A DNA stretch of 64,000 bases from Chloranthus sessilifolius (lineage: Eukaryota; Streptophyta; Magnoliopsida; Chloranthales; Chloranthaceae): assembly GCA_021018995.1 (NCBI GenBank), contig CM037590.1:81562097-81626096 (forward strand), given 5' to 3'. A program made the translations under genes and the position numbers. The notes under the pieces are model-generated. The model was not told the origin of the DNA. It saw only the letters and a list, made by a program, of their open reading frames with translations, and did no database searches. This document shows positions 20,905 to 32,487 of this stretch, piece after piece. Position 1 is the first letter of the stretch; each line of letters starts with the position of its first letter.

Positions 20905-23900
20905 ATGGAGTCCAAAGACAGTGATTGATTCTATTCATCTATATCAGAGATGGAGCGAATGTTAGCGGTAGAGATCGATGAGTTTTTCGAGGCTCGGACC
21001 GGTGCCGCTGCTATGGAGGAGGATGTCAGGGATATAGTCAGAGGGGAGGTACCCGAGGGTGACCAAGTGGTAGTCAGGGAGGAGGTACCCGAGATTGATT
21101 AGGGTGTGGCTGAGGGTGAGGGCGAGAGGGTTGAGGGTGAGAGAGTTTAGGGTAAGGCTGAGAGAGTCGAGGATGAGGCTGAGGAGCATCAGGGTGAGGA
21201 GCGTCGGGCTCGCACACACTTCCCGTTGGAGGATTTCTTCGCATGAGGCCAGGTATATACCCGTGAGCAAGAGTTCCTTCGATTTTCTAGGCATTTAGGT
21301 TATGACATAGACTTATTAGGATCTGAAAACTCTTTGAATTTATGTCGAACCTGCATTGATTATTGATTGTGTACTCACTCATGCATCATGACCGCATCTA
21401 GAGATAGGTCACATTTCTATTTTGCTATTCTCATCATGTTTTATGTGCTTGTTATGAATTGTTATTAGGTGTCTTATCATACCTTATTTGCTTTTAGCTC
21501 TAGGTCTGCTTGTCTTTCTTCATAGGTATGTGTGTTAGTCTTATTTTTGTTGCTTGTGTTTCGTTCAGTAGGAGCCTCCGTAGCTGACTATCAGCTCGGC
21601 ATGGATTGAGTCTCATACTTGGTATCATGCCTTGCCAGAGTTTCAATGGGCGCGGTTGGTGTCCTTTGGCTTCGGTCCGATCTTGGAGTTTGAGCCTTTT
21701 CAGGTTGATCGTGGTCTAATTATGGCGATTATGGAGAGGTGGAGGGAGGAGCTTTAGGCACTTCTCTTTCCAGTGGGTATGTTGGTTCTGACTTCAGAGG
21801 ACTGGGTCTGCATTACCGGTCTTTATTTTGAGGGTGAGCTGATCACGAGGCGGATGGCAGGAGATTATTTAGGGGTGTGTGAGGAGATTTTGGATGTACC
21901 GTATAGATCCAGTGGATCGGGGTCGGGTGTAGTTCGAGTCACTTGGTTCTTTGATACATTCGCCATTGGCTTTGTCCCTTTGAGGCATCATTCAGAGCCG
22001 AGGACATCTTATGAGGCGTGTTGCGTGGCGTTGGCGGGTTGGGAACCCATGGTTGAGATGGGGTTGGCTGCGGATAGGGTGCTTCGAGCGTTCTTAATGC
22101 ACTTCCTTGGTGTAGTACTCTTTTCTTCTTCGACTCGGGGATGCATCACCGGGTTATTTTTTATGATTCTCAAGGACTTGGATCAGATCCCTACCTACGC
22201 TTGGGGTGCAGCCGCATTGGCGCATCTCTATAAGCAGCTTTATCATCGGGGGTGAGGCATTGCGACGATCGGAGGTTTCCTTCCCTTCCTCCAGGTGAAT
22301 TTTAGTTAATTGGTGTCATGACCTCTTTGGTTTTTTTATTCTTCTGGTCGTAGAAGCAATTCAGCATTTCTTTTGAGTTTTTTTTTAGTTTTGGGCATAT
22401 GATCACTTCGCCTTTCTTCTCCCAGGGGTCCTGACGGAGATTGGGTTCATGTTTTCGCAGATGCACGTGTGGAGGATAGCATTGAGGGGTCGTCGCTGGT
22501 CTTCGATCTTCAGACCGCACGAGGTTTTTTAGACGACATGCACGCGGGGTAGGTAGGTGTTGTCTGTATTGTTGTTGTGTTTTCTCGATTCGGTGCTTTT
22601 GTTTCTCAGGTTTTAGCATTTATTGACTGATTTATCTATCAGTTTACAGGTGATTTGGAGGCCCTACGTGGATGAGGAGGATGTTGTTGTGCCAGTGATA
22701 CAGACTGGCCAGCCTTTCTTTGATGTGGAGATATGGGTCCATTGTTTTGAGAAGGTGGAGAGGATCCACCTATCTCGAGTGGTACGGCAGTTGGGACTCG
22801 CTCAGGAAGTCCCCCCGGAGATTCACCACAGGGTGCCGAAGAGGATGACCGGCCCCCTAGCCGAAACTTCACAGAGCGGATGGTTCTTCAGATGGCTGAT
22901 TTTAGAGTTGGGGGGACCAGGGCGACAAGGGCGAGTGATGAGGCGGATGTGTGAGAGTTTGTCAGATGGTTCAAAGCATTGGGTGGTGGGCACCTCTTCA
23001 CACGTCCCTTCCATGGAAGTGGTTCTTTTACGGTCGACGGTCCTGAGTCGGCATCAGCATTGAGGGAGAGACTGGCTGCATTGGAGCAAGGCCATCTCAC
23101 AGTGGGTGTTCGGGGAGCATTGGACGCCCTTCATAGGGCGATGGAGTAGATAGGGTGTGCTCCTCGTCTTGGTGAGGAGATGTTGCACTCCCTAGCCACC
23201 TCGGTTGCTCAGGCTAGGGGAGTGGACGATGAGATGGGGGCTTGGCTAGCGAAGACTCGACGGCTCCTGGTGAGTTAGTTTATTGGTTTAATTATTTATA
23301 TATTACATTGACCTAGTCTTCCAGTCATTCTGATGTAGTTGTTGTGTCTCATTTTCTTTTGGTCAGTCTGAGAGGGAGGCTGAGGTCGCTAGTCATGCGG
23401 CAATGGTCGAGTTGTTACGCCGCCAGCAACAGGCCAGCCGAGAGGTAGAGGCCAGTCTACAATCTAAGATTGACCGATTGGTAAATGTCTTGGTTAGATT
23501 TATTAATTGTTGGTAGTTTGTGGATTCTTATTAATTCTGGCACATTTGTCGATGTTTGCAGAGGGCAGAGCTTTCCGTTGTGGGGGCTTCTGCTAAGGCA
23601 TTCGATCCGTCCTCTGTTGCCTCTTCCAGTCAGGAGGATCCAGCGATGGCTCAGCTTTGGGCCGAGCTGGAGCACTGGGTGAGTTTCTTCAATCTCTTGA
23701 CCTGTCTGTATGATTATAGTAGTTCATTGGGTGTAATTATTTTGCTTTTCTTTAATAGTTTACTAACATCGTGTTGGTATTTCAGCATCAGGTTGTCGAG
23801 GATTTTCAGGCTAAGGAGGCGACTGCTGCCTCTCTATGCCCCGAGAGTCAGGTATAGTTTCTGGCTTGGTGTAATTCAGTTCAGGTTATTTCATTTTATT

Positions 23901-24940
23901 TTGTTCTGACATGTCCTGTGTTCGTTTGTTTGGTTCTTTGTGCAGGCTATTCCGGACTCCGCTCCTAAGGCTCCCCCTCAGGGGTCTGCTCCTATCCCTA
24001 CTCAGGTATGTTTTAGTTGTTGTGTTCATAGTTTATTCATCAACGTAGTGTTATCTTATGTATTTTTTTGTTCTTGTTGTAGCCGCCCACGTTTGATGTT
24101 CCTTCCATGTCGCCTGCTGATCCAGTGACCACTGCGACGGTTGAGCGACTTCTGGGGGAGAGGGTGGATCTGGTATGATTCTCTTCTTTTCAAAAAATTT
24201 CCTTATAAATGTTCGTATATATATATATATATATTGCTTTTCGTTGACTTGGTGTGGTAACATAGGTACGGGAGCTTGAGGAGGCGCATCTAAAGGCGGC
24301 GCGAGCGCACGCCACTCTTGAGGCGAGATGGATCCTTAGGGAGACGTAGAGTCGCGATGACCTGCTTGTTGAGATGATGGTTATGCAGAGGACCCAAACT
24401 GAGGCATTGGAGGCGGCGCGTCGGATGACACGGACAGAGATGAAGGTGCCCCTGGATCGGCTATAGTATCGCCTGATGAGGAGCGAGCAAGGAGTGCGCG
24501 GGTTGGTCGGTCAGCTTGACGGATCGGAGTCGAGGGCAACTGGTTCCTCGATCGGGCAACCTCATCGCACGTCATGTGATCGTGTCAGGGATTATGCTCA
24601 TGAGGATTCTGTCATTCATGAGAATCTCATGGGGTATCCTCGTCGTTCTCAATCGAGACGGTCTGTTTATCAGGCGAGCGAGGGGGGTTCTGTAGCAGGG
24701 CCTCGTCATCTAGAGGCTCTATGGACTCTGAGTGGTGGGATTGTTTTTTCAAAGGATCAATCTACGGACCATCGAGCTGATGATACTGGGGACAGCGGTG
24801 ATCAGCCCTCACAGAGGCAACGTAGGGAGTACGGGTGCATGTGTATTTTTTGTCCATTGTGTGTGTGCATTGTATATACAGGGGGTATGCCCCCAGTGAC
24901 AGATATAAAGAAAGGAAAAAACTTTGATATGTATATATAG
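20905..24940 (+). pseudogene. Plant-mobile-domain (PMD/MAIN-like) gene with about ten exons, antisense in Tat-C, decayed
   Basis: The gene runs opposite to Tat-C pol. Exons as read: 20905-21252 (acidic, four stops); 21569-22294; about 22425-22548; 22650-23269; 23366-23480; 23562-23678; 23786-23851; 23946-24005; 24083-24172; 24266-24940. Introns have GT-AG ends; those after exon 5 are all in phase 0. Exons 2-4 encode the plant mobile domain: WYHALPEFQW, VLTSEDWVCITGLYFEGE, RVLRAFLMHFLGVVLF, YAWGAAALAHLYKQL, VIWRPYVDEEDVV, VRQLGLAQEVPPEI. Exons 5-10 are Glu/Arg/Gln-rich, probably coiled coil. Several stops (21569, 21581, 21755, two in exon 10) fit CAG to TAG. A frameshift lies near 22845 and another in exon 3. 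PMD proteins include MAIN and MAIL1, and related ORFs occur antisense in Tat-lineage elements. Role inside the element is unknown. Confidence 0.75.
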
Positions 24941-26432
24941 AGATTTTTGGTTTTGATGTACTTGATTGGCCCCTTTTCTTTTAGTTACCTCTTATATCTA
25001 CTTTTTGCTTTTAGTGCCGTCAGTCATCATCGGGACTTGGATGCTCCCTGAGCTGGCCCGGTGGCAGTTGTAGGTTGCTTCACATCTGCACATATAAAGG
25101 AAAGGCTATCAATATTTTTATTCTTCCCCTTGCTAGTTGTCAAGGGGGCGTGTGTCTCAGACCGGGACCTAGTAGTAAAGGTGGATATATGCTCTTTTTT
25201 TCTTTTTTTTTTCTCTTTTTTTTTCTCTCTTTTTTTCTTCTTTGAAATGAAAATAATACAACAAGGAAAAAAACTAACTAAAATAATAAAAATAAAAATG
25301 AAAATAAAAATGCCCCAGTGTAGGAGCGTAGTAGGATTGGCAGTACTACATCTTCAGTATCATTCTCCGGATGGTGACTATATTATCCCTCATCTTCTTT
25401 GTGGACGAGTCAGTGCTTCTAAGGTGATTCTCCTTCTGATAAAAAAAATGCCCTAGTGTCTAGATGTAATAGAGCTTTTCTGGGATTTAGATAAGCACTT
25501 TGGGTCTATAAGAAGTCATGGATATTTGGTGAGTTAGTTTTGAATAAAAGTTCATCAGTACTGTCATCGAACTAGGGGAGGTCATTTTGATTATGCCAGT
25601 TGTATACCGGGGTCTATCTTTGGGTGATGGTCATCCTATCCTGTGGTTATCAGGGAGAAGTATGGTAGGTATAGTAGGTGCTTGCATCAGTCATCATTCA
25701 TCAGTTTTCGGTTTCATTCTTAGGAGTATCCTGTAAGGCTTCCAATTTATCATTCGAAATAATTAAAAAAATAAGAAGGGTGTAAGGCTCAGTGATGTGG
25801 GGAATAATTTATATCTAATGCTTTGCAAAAGGGATGAGTAGTAATCTTCTTCTTAGAGGGATATGGGGTGCCATGATCGAGCTCTTCGTCATGATTCGGT
25901 ACCATCAAAATCTCACATTCTATGGTTCGCAGGAGTTTATCCTCCTTCCACCACCTTACGATGATATCTAGTAATATGGGGACATCAGGGGTACCCTCGC
26001 AGCTTGCTTATACAATTCTAGTAAAGTTACCAGAGATGTCCTTACGGCCTGCTTATGCTTCCCTGAGCTCCTTGACTTTTTCATTCGTCGTAATGCCCTC
26101 ACTCGATTTTTTTTATATATGTATTTTTGAAAGCATCTTACTAACACAATAATAATGAGTTTCTATTGAACTTGACATCTTCATTTTTTTACTCTAACAT
26201 CCCCTCTAATGGCGAGGGAAGGGAAATGGGGATCGGGTGTTACTTCTGCTTTTGAAAGTTTTTAGGTATGTCACTAGTCCTTTAATCAGATTGTCCGAAT
26301 AAGAAAGTGGGCGATAAATTGGAGGTCTTAAGGATATTATGAGAATTAATGATGTACGATGAATGAATGGGTCTTGAGGACTACGAGGGTGATAAGTATA
26401 AGTATTTAACCACAGAATGTGATGATCACAGG
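24941..26432. other. Spacer between PMD gene end and Tat-C integrase end
   Basis: After the PMD stop there is a pyrimidine-rich run (25185-25245), then A-rich DNA. AAAATGCCCCAGTG at about 25307 recurs as AAAATGCCCTAGTG at about 25446, with similar bases after each. Read on the minus strand these are short purine-rich tracts. Small frames here are not conserved. Nothing else is recognised. Confidence 0.45.
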
Positions 26433-26872
26433 GCTAAAGGTAGTATTTTCTAAGGTATATGGCATTCTAAGGGCTAGAGAGTTCTTCCCCATCTTAGTTC
26501 ACCAGTTTGTATGCATTCCCAGGGTATGCGGCTATTATAATGTAAGGGTCTTCCCAGTTCGGTCTCAGTTTTCCTTTCGGATGGGCGTGCTTGGAGGGCA
26601 TGATTTTCTTAAAGACTAATTCTACAATATTAAAGGTTTGTTCGAGGACTTTCTTACCGTAGGCTCTAGCTACTCTCCTCTGATATACCTAAGTGTGATC
26701 AGTTGCCCTTAGACGTGTTTCATCGAGTTGCTCTAACTGCGTGAGTAGGGCAATTCTCCTCTCGTCTAAGAATAGCTTATCATCAAGTTAAATCTGTAAG
26801 GATGGTACTTGTATCTCATATGGTAGGACTGCCTCCATCTCGTAGGTAGGGAGGTAGGGAGTTTGGCCAGTG
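26433..26872 (-). pseudogene. Tat-C integrase C-terminal end, interrupted by Tat-D
   Basis: On the minus strand from 26872: TGQTPYLPTYEMEAVLPYE, then LLTQLEQLDETRLRATDHT, VYQRRVARAYGKKV and KGKLRPNWEDPYII, ending KYYL. This is the end of a Tat-type integrase, corresponding to 40880-41292 in Tat-B. Four in-frame stops are visible. The coding sequence is cut at 26872 by the Tat-D LTR, so the rest of Tat-C pol, gag and its 5' LTR should lie beyond the right edge of the window. Confidence 0.8.
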
Positions 26873-29318
26873 TGTTGGTGTGCGCTTTTTCTGGGTTCCT
26901 CTCTGTCCCCGTTGAATCGTGGCCCAATTCTGTCCAAGTGGACTCTAGAGATGCGGCATTTGGAATGGTAAAAGTAAAAATAAAAATAAAATGGGGGAGG
27001 TTTTCTAGGAAGATTCATAGTTTGTTGCGATTGCCAGCTACAGATATTTAACGACGCTGCAACACGTCTATGATCACGCTTTAGAGCGAGTGTGGGTTAC
27101 TTTTATACTGAATCATCCGCCTGCGAACATTAGCAGTTATGGCTCTTCCTTATAATTTAGATAGTTCAGTTTTCATTTTCTTTCCTGTTATTATTATAAT
27201 TCGGATCGGTTAAGATTCCTTAATTCTATTGTGAGTCTGGTGGTGTAGGTTTATTATGGTGATTTAATCTAATATTATGATTCTATTAGGAGTCTAATTA
27301 ATTTTAATTTCCTAATCTTATTAGAATTCTAATTAATTTAGCGGCCTAATACTACTAGAAGTCCAATTGATATCAGTCTCCTAATTGTACTAGGAATGCA
27401 GATATATTAATTCTAATGAAACCTAATTAAATCAAGCATGCTGATTGTACTAGAATTCTAAGTAAAGCAATTATAATAATTCTACTGCCATTCTAATTGA
27501 AATAGAGAACTAATTTCACTAGGACTCTAATTTAAGCAAGGAATTAATTTTATTAATTCTAATTAAAACAGATAAACTAATTTTATTAAGAAAAACTAAT
27601 TAAAGTAAATAAATTGATTTTTCTAGAATTATAATCAAAGCAATGTATTAATTATACTAAAACTTTAGTTAATAAAAAAGAGGAATTAACTATAGTGGAA
27701 TCTAATCATGCAACGAATTAACTATGCTAGAATCATCTAATTAAAATAGAGGAACTGATTTTTATTAGAGCTTTAATCAAAGCAATTATTCTAGAGATCT
27801 AATTAAAATAAAGCATGTATATTAATTATACTAAAAATCTAAGAAATTTATGGACCTGAATTTTTTAATCCTAATTAAAGTAATAAAATAGTCTTTAAAA
27901 AAGAGGGTTTTGGGCCCACTATGCTAAGGAGGATTGGCCTCGTTCCCGAGTACCCTCTGTAAGCTCCCTTGGGCAAATCGGGTGGCTGAGGTTAAGAATA
28001 AATTAGATTTTTGGACTATAAAATAGTATTTTTGGATTTTTGGAGTCGTTTTCGGGATTATAATTAAGAATTAAATTATAAAAATAGGACTATAAAAGAT
28101 TAAATTAATATTTGGGATGTTAGAAATATTAATCTAATGGATTAAAACTAGAATTTAAAAGTTTAAGGACTGAATTCGGGTCCGAAATCAGAAAATCAGG
28201 CCATATGATTAAGGACTAGTTCTAGAAACTATAAACTAGAACCAGAGATTAATGATAGGACTGAAGGTTGAGATTTTAGAATAAATTTGAGTCTATAGTC
28301 GGTGAATTGGGTCGTTAGATTAAGGACTGGTTCTAGAAACGAAGAACTAGAACCAGATATTAAAACTATGGTCCGAAAAAAAAGGGTGCTATGGTCTAAG
28401 ACTGAATTAATATTAATAATTAAAGCTAAGAAAATCCTAAGTCCAAAGGACTAAGAACTACGGTCGAAAATTAGAAATTACCTAAGGTCGAGGCTACGGA
28501 GAGAAATCCTAAAGATTCAAAGTTTTGAATCTCGAAATCATAGCTAGGTTGCTCTATGGGTTCATCCTCGGAGTTCTTTGGTTTCAAAATCCCAAAAAAT
28601 CCCGTTCTCTCTCGCTGTGTTGTGGTTCTTTGAGCCAAAATAAAAAAATCTTTTTATAGGTTTTTCTACAATTACGCGCCCTATTTCAGGCATTTAACTG
28701 AATTACGCACCAGTCTCCCTGTGCATAATCACTTTGAGTCGATCACCGACTCAGTGAGCGACCGGCTGACTTGCTCAGCGAGTTTCCTAGTCCTAATCAT
28801 GTTAGAATTAATTGCACGCCTAGTGTGGAGTGCACGATCCGATTAAGTGTCTCATCCGAAGTGCTTGATCGAGGAAGCTTAGGGGTCAAGGATGGTAAGA
28901 CTAGGTCGGGCGTAGGCCAATTATGTGCCGGTGGTGGGGCGCTCAATCCGATCGCGCAACTCATGTCAGGAGCGTGATCGAGTCTCGAGGTGGTCAAGGA
29001 AAAGAAGGCCGGTCTGAAAAGGGGACTGATTGCATGCTTGTAGTTCTATATGCAATCGAATTACGTGCGTGGTTTTAGGCACGTAATTTAGGGCTCTTCG
29101 AGTTCGGGCCAGGTCTGAAATGCGAGACTATTATTTCAGCTTGCATTTCGACTACATACTATTGTTTCAGTATAAAGTCTCCCTACGTTGGGACCTAAGC
29201 CACAGAGCTATTGTTTCGACCTACGTTCAACCATGTACTATTATTTCAGTGCATGGTTCCCAAATCAGGGTCTGAGGGTTTGAAATGTCAGACTGTTGTT
29301 TCAATCTGTATTTTGACT
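26873..29318 (-). repeat. Tat-D LTR (C family, minus), interrupted by Tat-B
   Basis: It starts TGTTGGTGTGCGC and follows the Tat-C LTR feature by feature: the 38-base array (27255-27895), GGGCCCACTATGCTAAGGAGG (27910), the GGTTCTA pairs, and the hairpin array from about 29100. It is cut at 29318 within TTTTGACT, where the Tat-C copy continues ATATACTATT. Tat-B therefore landed on the left arm of the GACTATATACTA hairpin. The five bases at 29314-29318 (TGACT) are the expected target duplication. In the Tat-C integrase the flank CAGTG (26868-26872) is the expected duplication for Tat-D. Confidence 0.8.
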
Positions 29319-30821
29319 TGTAGACACCCAAATTTGGCCCAAGGCCCGATCGAAACACATTTCGAGAGAGGCGTGCCTCTGAGCTTTTGATGGAATATAT
29401 GGCACCTTTAGATACCTTCCTAAACCCTTAGGAATCATCCCAAATCTCTTAGAATTTACCCCGAACTTTTATAAACCAATTCCGACCCTTAGAACCCCTT
29501 CCGAACCCTAAACCTAATCTTCCCGAACAATGGATGAAGAGTGGTGCACCAAGACTATCTAAGGTCTTCTACTACTATCGAGTCATATACCATTAGAAAG
29601 AAGACTTCCCCCGCTTTCCAACAAGCCAAGAATCGCCTCAATCGGAGTTATATAGCAAAAGTTATGGTGATTTAAAATTGAGTCATTTTGCAAAATTTTG
29701 GATTGGCGCAACTAATAGTTGCACCAGTTATAAGTGGGTCCCCCCGCGGGCATTCAACTTCCCAAATGCACTGTGCATGCACTATTTTATTGTGCATATG
29801 CCTGGCACAACTAATAGTTGCACCAAGCATATTAAAAGTAACCTCTGGTTTTTTACCCGAATTTCGTGATTGGGGTTTGGCTTATTAACTACCTTGATCT
29901 TTGGGGTGTGTTTTGGTATTCCTGTGGCACCCTTTTAGTGCCTATTTATAACCCTTAAGTGATTTGAAACACCAACCAATCATCCACTATTAAAACCACC
30001 TTCACACCTTTCCAAGCTCTCAAAATCCTAAGAAATCTTAGATTAGAGATTACCTAATTGGTAACCCCAATTAGCACCTAAGTAGCCTCCTAACCTATCC
30101 TTTTCCTATAAATAGAGCCCCCCTACCCTTGGGTTAAAGGTTGAGAAAATTACCTAAGAGAGAAAAAGCTTAAAGTGAGAAGATCTTTCTCCCTTTGGTG
30201 CACCATTGCTCATACAAATTCTAGAATTTATAAACCTCATCCCAAGCCTTACTTTTCATAAAAAGCCTCTAGGTTAGGTGTGTGCTATTCATTTGCCTTC
30301 CCTCTCTACCTCTTAGATAACAAGCCTTAGAGGTTAAAACCCATTTTCCACCATACAAGCCTTCAAAAGCTCACCAAAGCAATCCAATGCAAGGCTCCCC
30401 AACGGTGCAACAATGGCCCGAGAGCTCCGGCTCTCCCCTCTATTTCTCTACCTTCTCGGTTATTCCTCCATCCTCCCATTTGTGCCGTTACACCGCCAAA
30501 TTTTCGGTAGGAACGGAAGGGCACAAATAGGATTCTAAGCCCCTTTGGCAAGAGGAAGCCTTTTTCTTTTCTTTTAAATTATTTTTGTTTTGGCCATAAG
30601 TAGAGACCGCATTAAGCGGGTTGATTGGGTGGCGATAACCGAAGCCCCTACCCAAGAACCTTTGGTGTGGACCAGATTCAGAGTCATATTTATGGCACTT
30701 CGGTGCTTATAAAAATGATATAGGTTTCCCGGGACACCAAAAGATTCAGGTGGCGACTCTATATTTTTTTTAGTGAGCACATCGTCGCAACGGGATCATA
30801 AAAAAATCCCATGATTGCACA
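29319..30821 (+). repeat. Tat-B 5' LTR
   Basis: It starts TGTAGACACCCAAATTTGG and ends ATGATTGCACA, two bases before the primer site (about 1.5 kb). The first 450 bases match the 3' LTR at 59788-60249, and the whole matches the minus copies at 9500-11166 and 60250-61870. Palindromes of the GGCGCAACTA family lie at 29704-29728 and 29803-29825. Confidence 0.88.
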
Positions 30822-30823
30822 GA

Positions 30824-30841
30824 TGGTGACTCTACTAGGGA
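30824..30841 (+). promoter_or_regulatory. Primer-binding site, Tat-B
   Basis: TGGTGACTCTACTAGGGA differs from the F-element site TGGCTACTCTGCTGGGGA at three positions. It is a decayed tRNA-Arg-type primer site placed two bases after the LTR. Confidence 0.65.
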
Positions 30842-31794
30842 AACACTTGTAGAGCTTCCCCTTCAATTTGGCCTCTTTATTTTAATTTTACTAACCTTTT
30901 ATTGTTGTTTTTTATTTTATTTTTACTCACCCTTCTGATTAAGTTATTTTACTTACCCCTACTTTTTCGTCATTTACAAGCCTTAGCCGATTGGTGGGTC
31001 TACTTATGCAAACATATTCTAACAGTGGACGCCGGCCCGTAGTGGCGGCACGGGATCATCACCCCTGATTTTTGAATTAAAGAAAACTTCCAAAAAAAAG
31101 GGTTTTGAAAAATTAAAATTGAACCAAGATAGGAAACTTAATCAATTTATTTTTACGGGGTAGATTTTCAAAGGGTTGTGTTTAGGCATGCATATAACCA
31201 CTCGGGTCTTAGTATGGTGGTAGCCCCTAGTGGCGATGATCCAGAAAAGTCCCAGCCCACCTAGTATCTAAGAAGGCACTTGTGCTGGAGGTATATCAGG
31301 TGGGTTCCCATTCCTACAAAGCTTAAAACCCTTGGGGAAAGCGCTAGCGAGTTATATCGGACTCACATCCCTTAGGTTTGGTAAGGAGAGAACGATTCAC
31401 TAAAAAATAAGTCAGTTCCCGGAAGCCTAGCTTCCACAAAAACCAAAAAAAGAGACTCATTTCGGGTGCTGTTTGCTATTGTCATAAATATCTGGAGCCC
31501 TATTTTAGCCTGGCGCAAGTATTAGTTGTGCCAATGCAAAAATCCTGGAATTATACCTAGCGCAACTATTAATTGCACCAACTTTAAATCTGGCCAATTT
31601 TACCTTGGCACAACTAATAGTTGTGCCAGTGTAAAATAGGGGCATTTTTAGCCTGGCGCATATATTAGTTGTGCCAAGCCTATTCTAGACAGCAACAGCC
31701 CGAATCTGTGGCCTTTTCCACATCTCGAGTCTCCCGATTAGTGTCTTAGTGCATCTGTTTGGGCCCCACCATCTCCGACACTCAATACGCCCCC
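30842..31794 (+). other. Tat-B leader with four palindromes
   Basis: Noncoding leader. Between 31511 and 31676 there are four copies of the LTR palindrome (31511-31533, 31558-31580, 31606-31628, 31654-31676). The copy at 31606 is perfect: TGGCACAACTA, central A, then the exact complement. The rest is unremarkable A+T-rich sequence. Confidence 0.7.
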
Positions 31795-32487
31795 GCCAGT
31801 CAAAAGAAGGTAACTTCTTTTTTACTCATTTCAGGGGATCGGATTGTTTGCCTCAATTTTCGTGCCTTCAATAGATCAAAGGTTTTTCTTTGATTCTTTC
31901 GAAGTGCTTTGAAATCGTCGTTGCGGGTCCTAAATTAGGGTATGAAAGCCACCCGAGAAGGGAATTCCAAGGCCTAGGAACCTTTATTTTTATAAAAAAA
32001 AATTCTTTCCAAAAAAAATTAAAAATCAAAAAACCTAAAAACTAGAGTCTTTGTGGTGTCAACATAATGGCATCATCTTACCCTCCATCATCCCATAAGG
32101 GAAGGAGGAAATTTTTTCGGGCCTTATCCAAGGCACCCATACCCAACCCGCCAGTCAAAAGAAGGTAACTTCTTTTTGACTCATTTCGGGGGATCGGGTT
32201 GTTCGCCTTGATGTTCGTGCCTTCAATAGATCAAAGGTCTTCCTTTGATTCTTTCGAAGTGCTTCGGAATCGTTGTCGTGGGTCTTAAATTAGAGTACGA
32301 AAGCTACCCAAGAAGGGAATTCCAAGGCCTCGGAACCTTTGTTTTTACAAAAAAAAATTAAAAATAAAAAAACCTAAAAACTAGAGTCTTTGTGGTGCCG
32401 GCATAACGACACCATCTTACCCTCCATCATCCCACAGGGGAAGGAGGAAATTTTTCGGGCAATATCCAAGGCACCCATACCCAACCC
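31795..32487 (+). repeat. Tandem duplication, about 340-355 bases, before gag
   Basis: Unit 1 is 31795-32149 and unit 2 is 32150-32487. Both begin GCCAGTCAAAAGAAGGTAAC and end in ACCCATACCCAACCC, and a third start GCCAGCAAAC follows at 32488. Each unit ends in a potential gag start area (CTTACCCTCCATCATCCCA). Unit 1 has ATGGCATCATC at 32068 where unit 2 reads ACGACACCATC, so duplication may have separated or doubled the original start codon. Confidence 0.8.

Noticed and set aside
23457..23909. 117- and 72-codon frames across 23457-23909
   Set aside because: They run through intron sequence of the PMD gene. The GT-AG exon model explains the region better, with phase-0 joins.
26873..29318. Tat-D LTR as the 5' LTR partner of the Tat-C 3' LTR
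   Set aside because: The LTR starts inside Tat-C integrase coding sequence with no primer site on its left, as expected of a 3' LTR of a separate insertion. An internal deletion joining the two is possible but needs an extra event.
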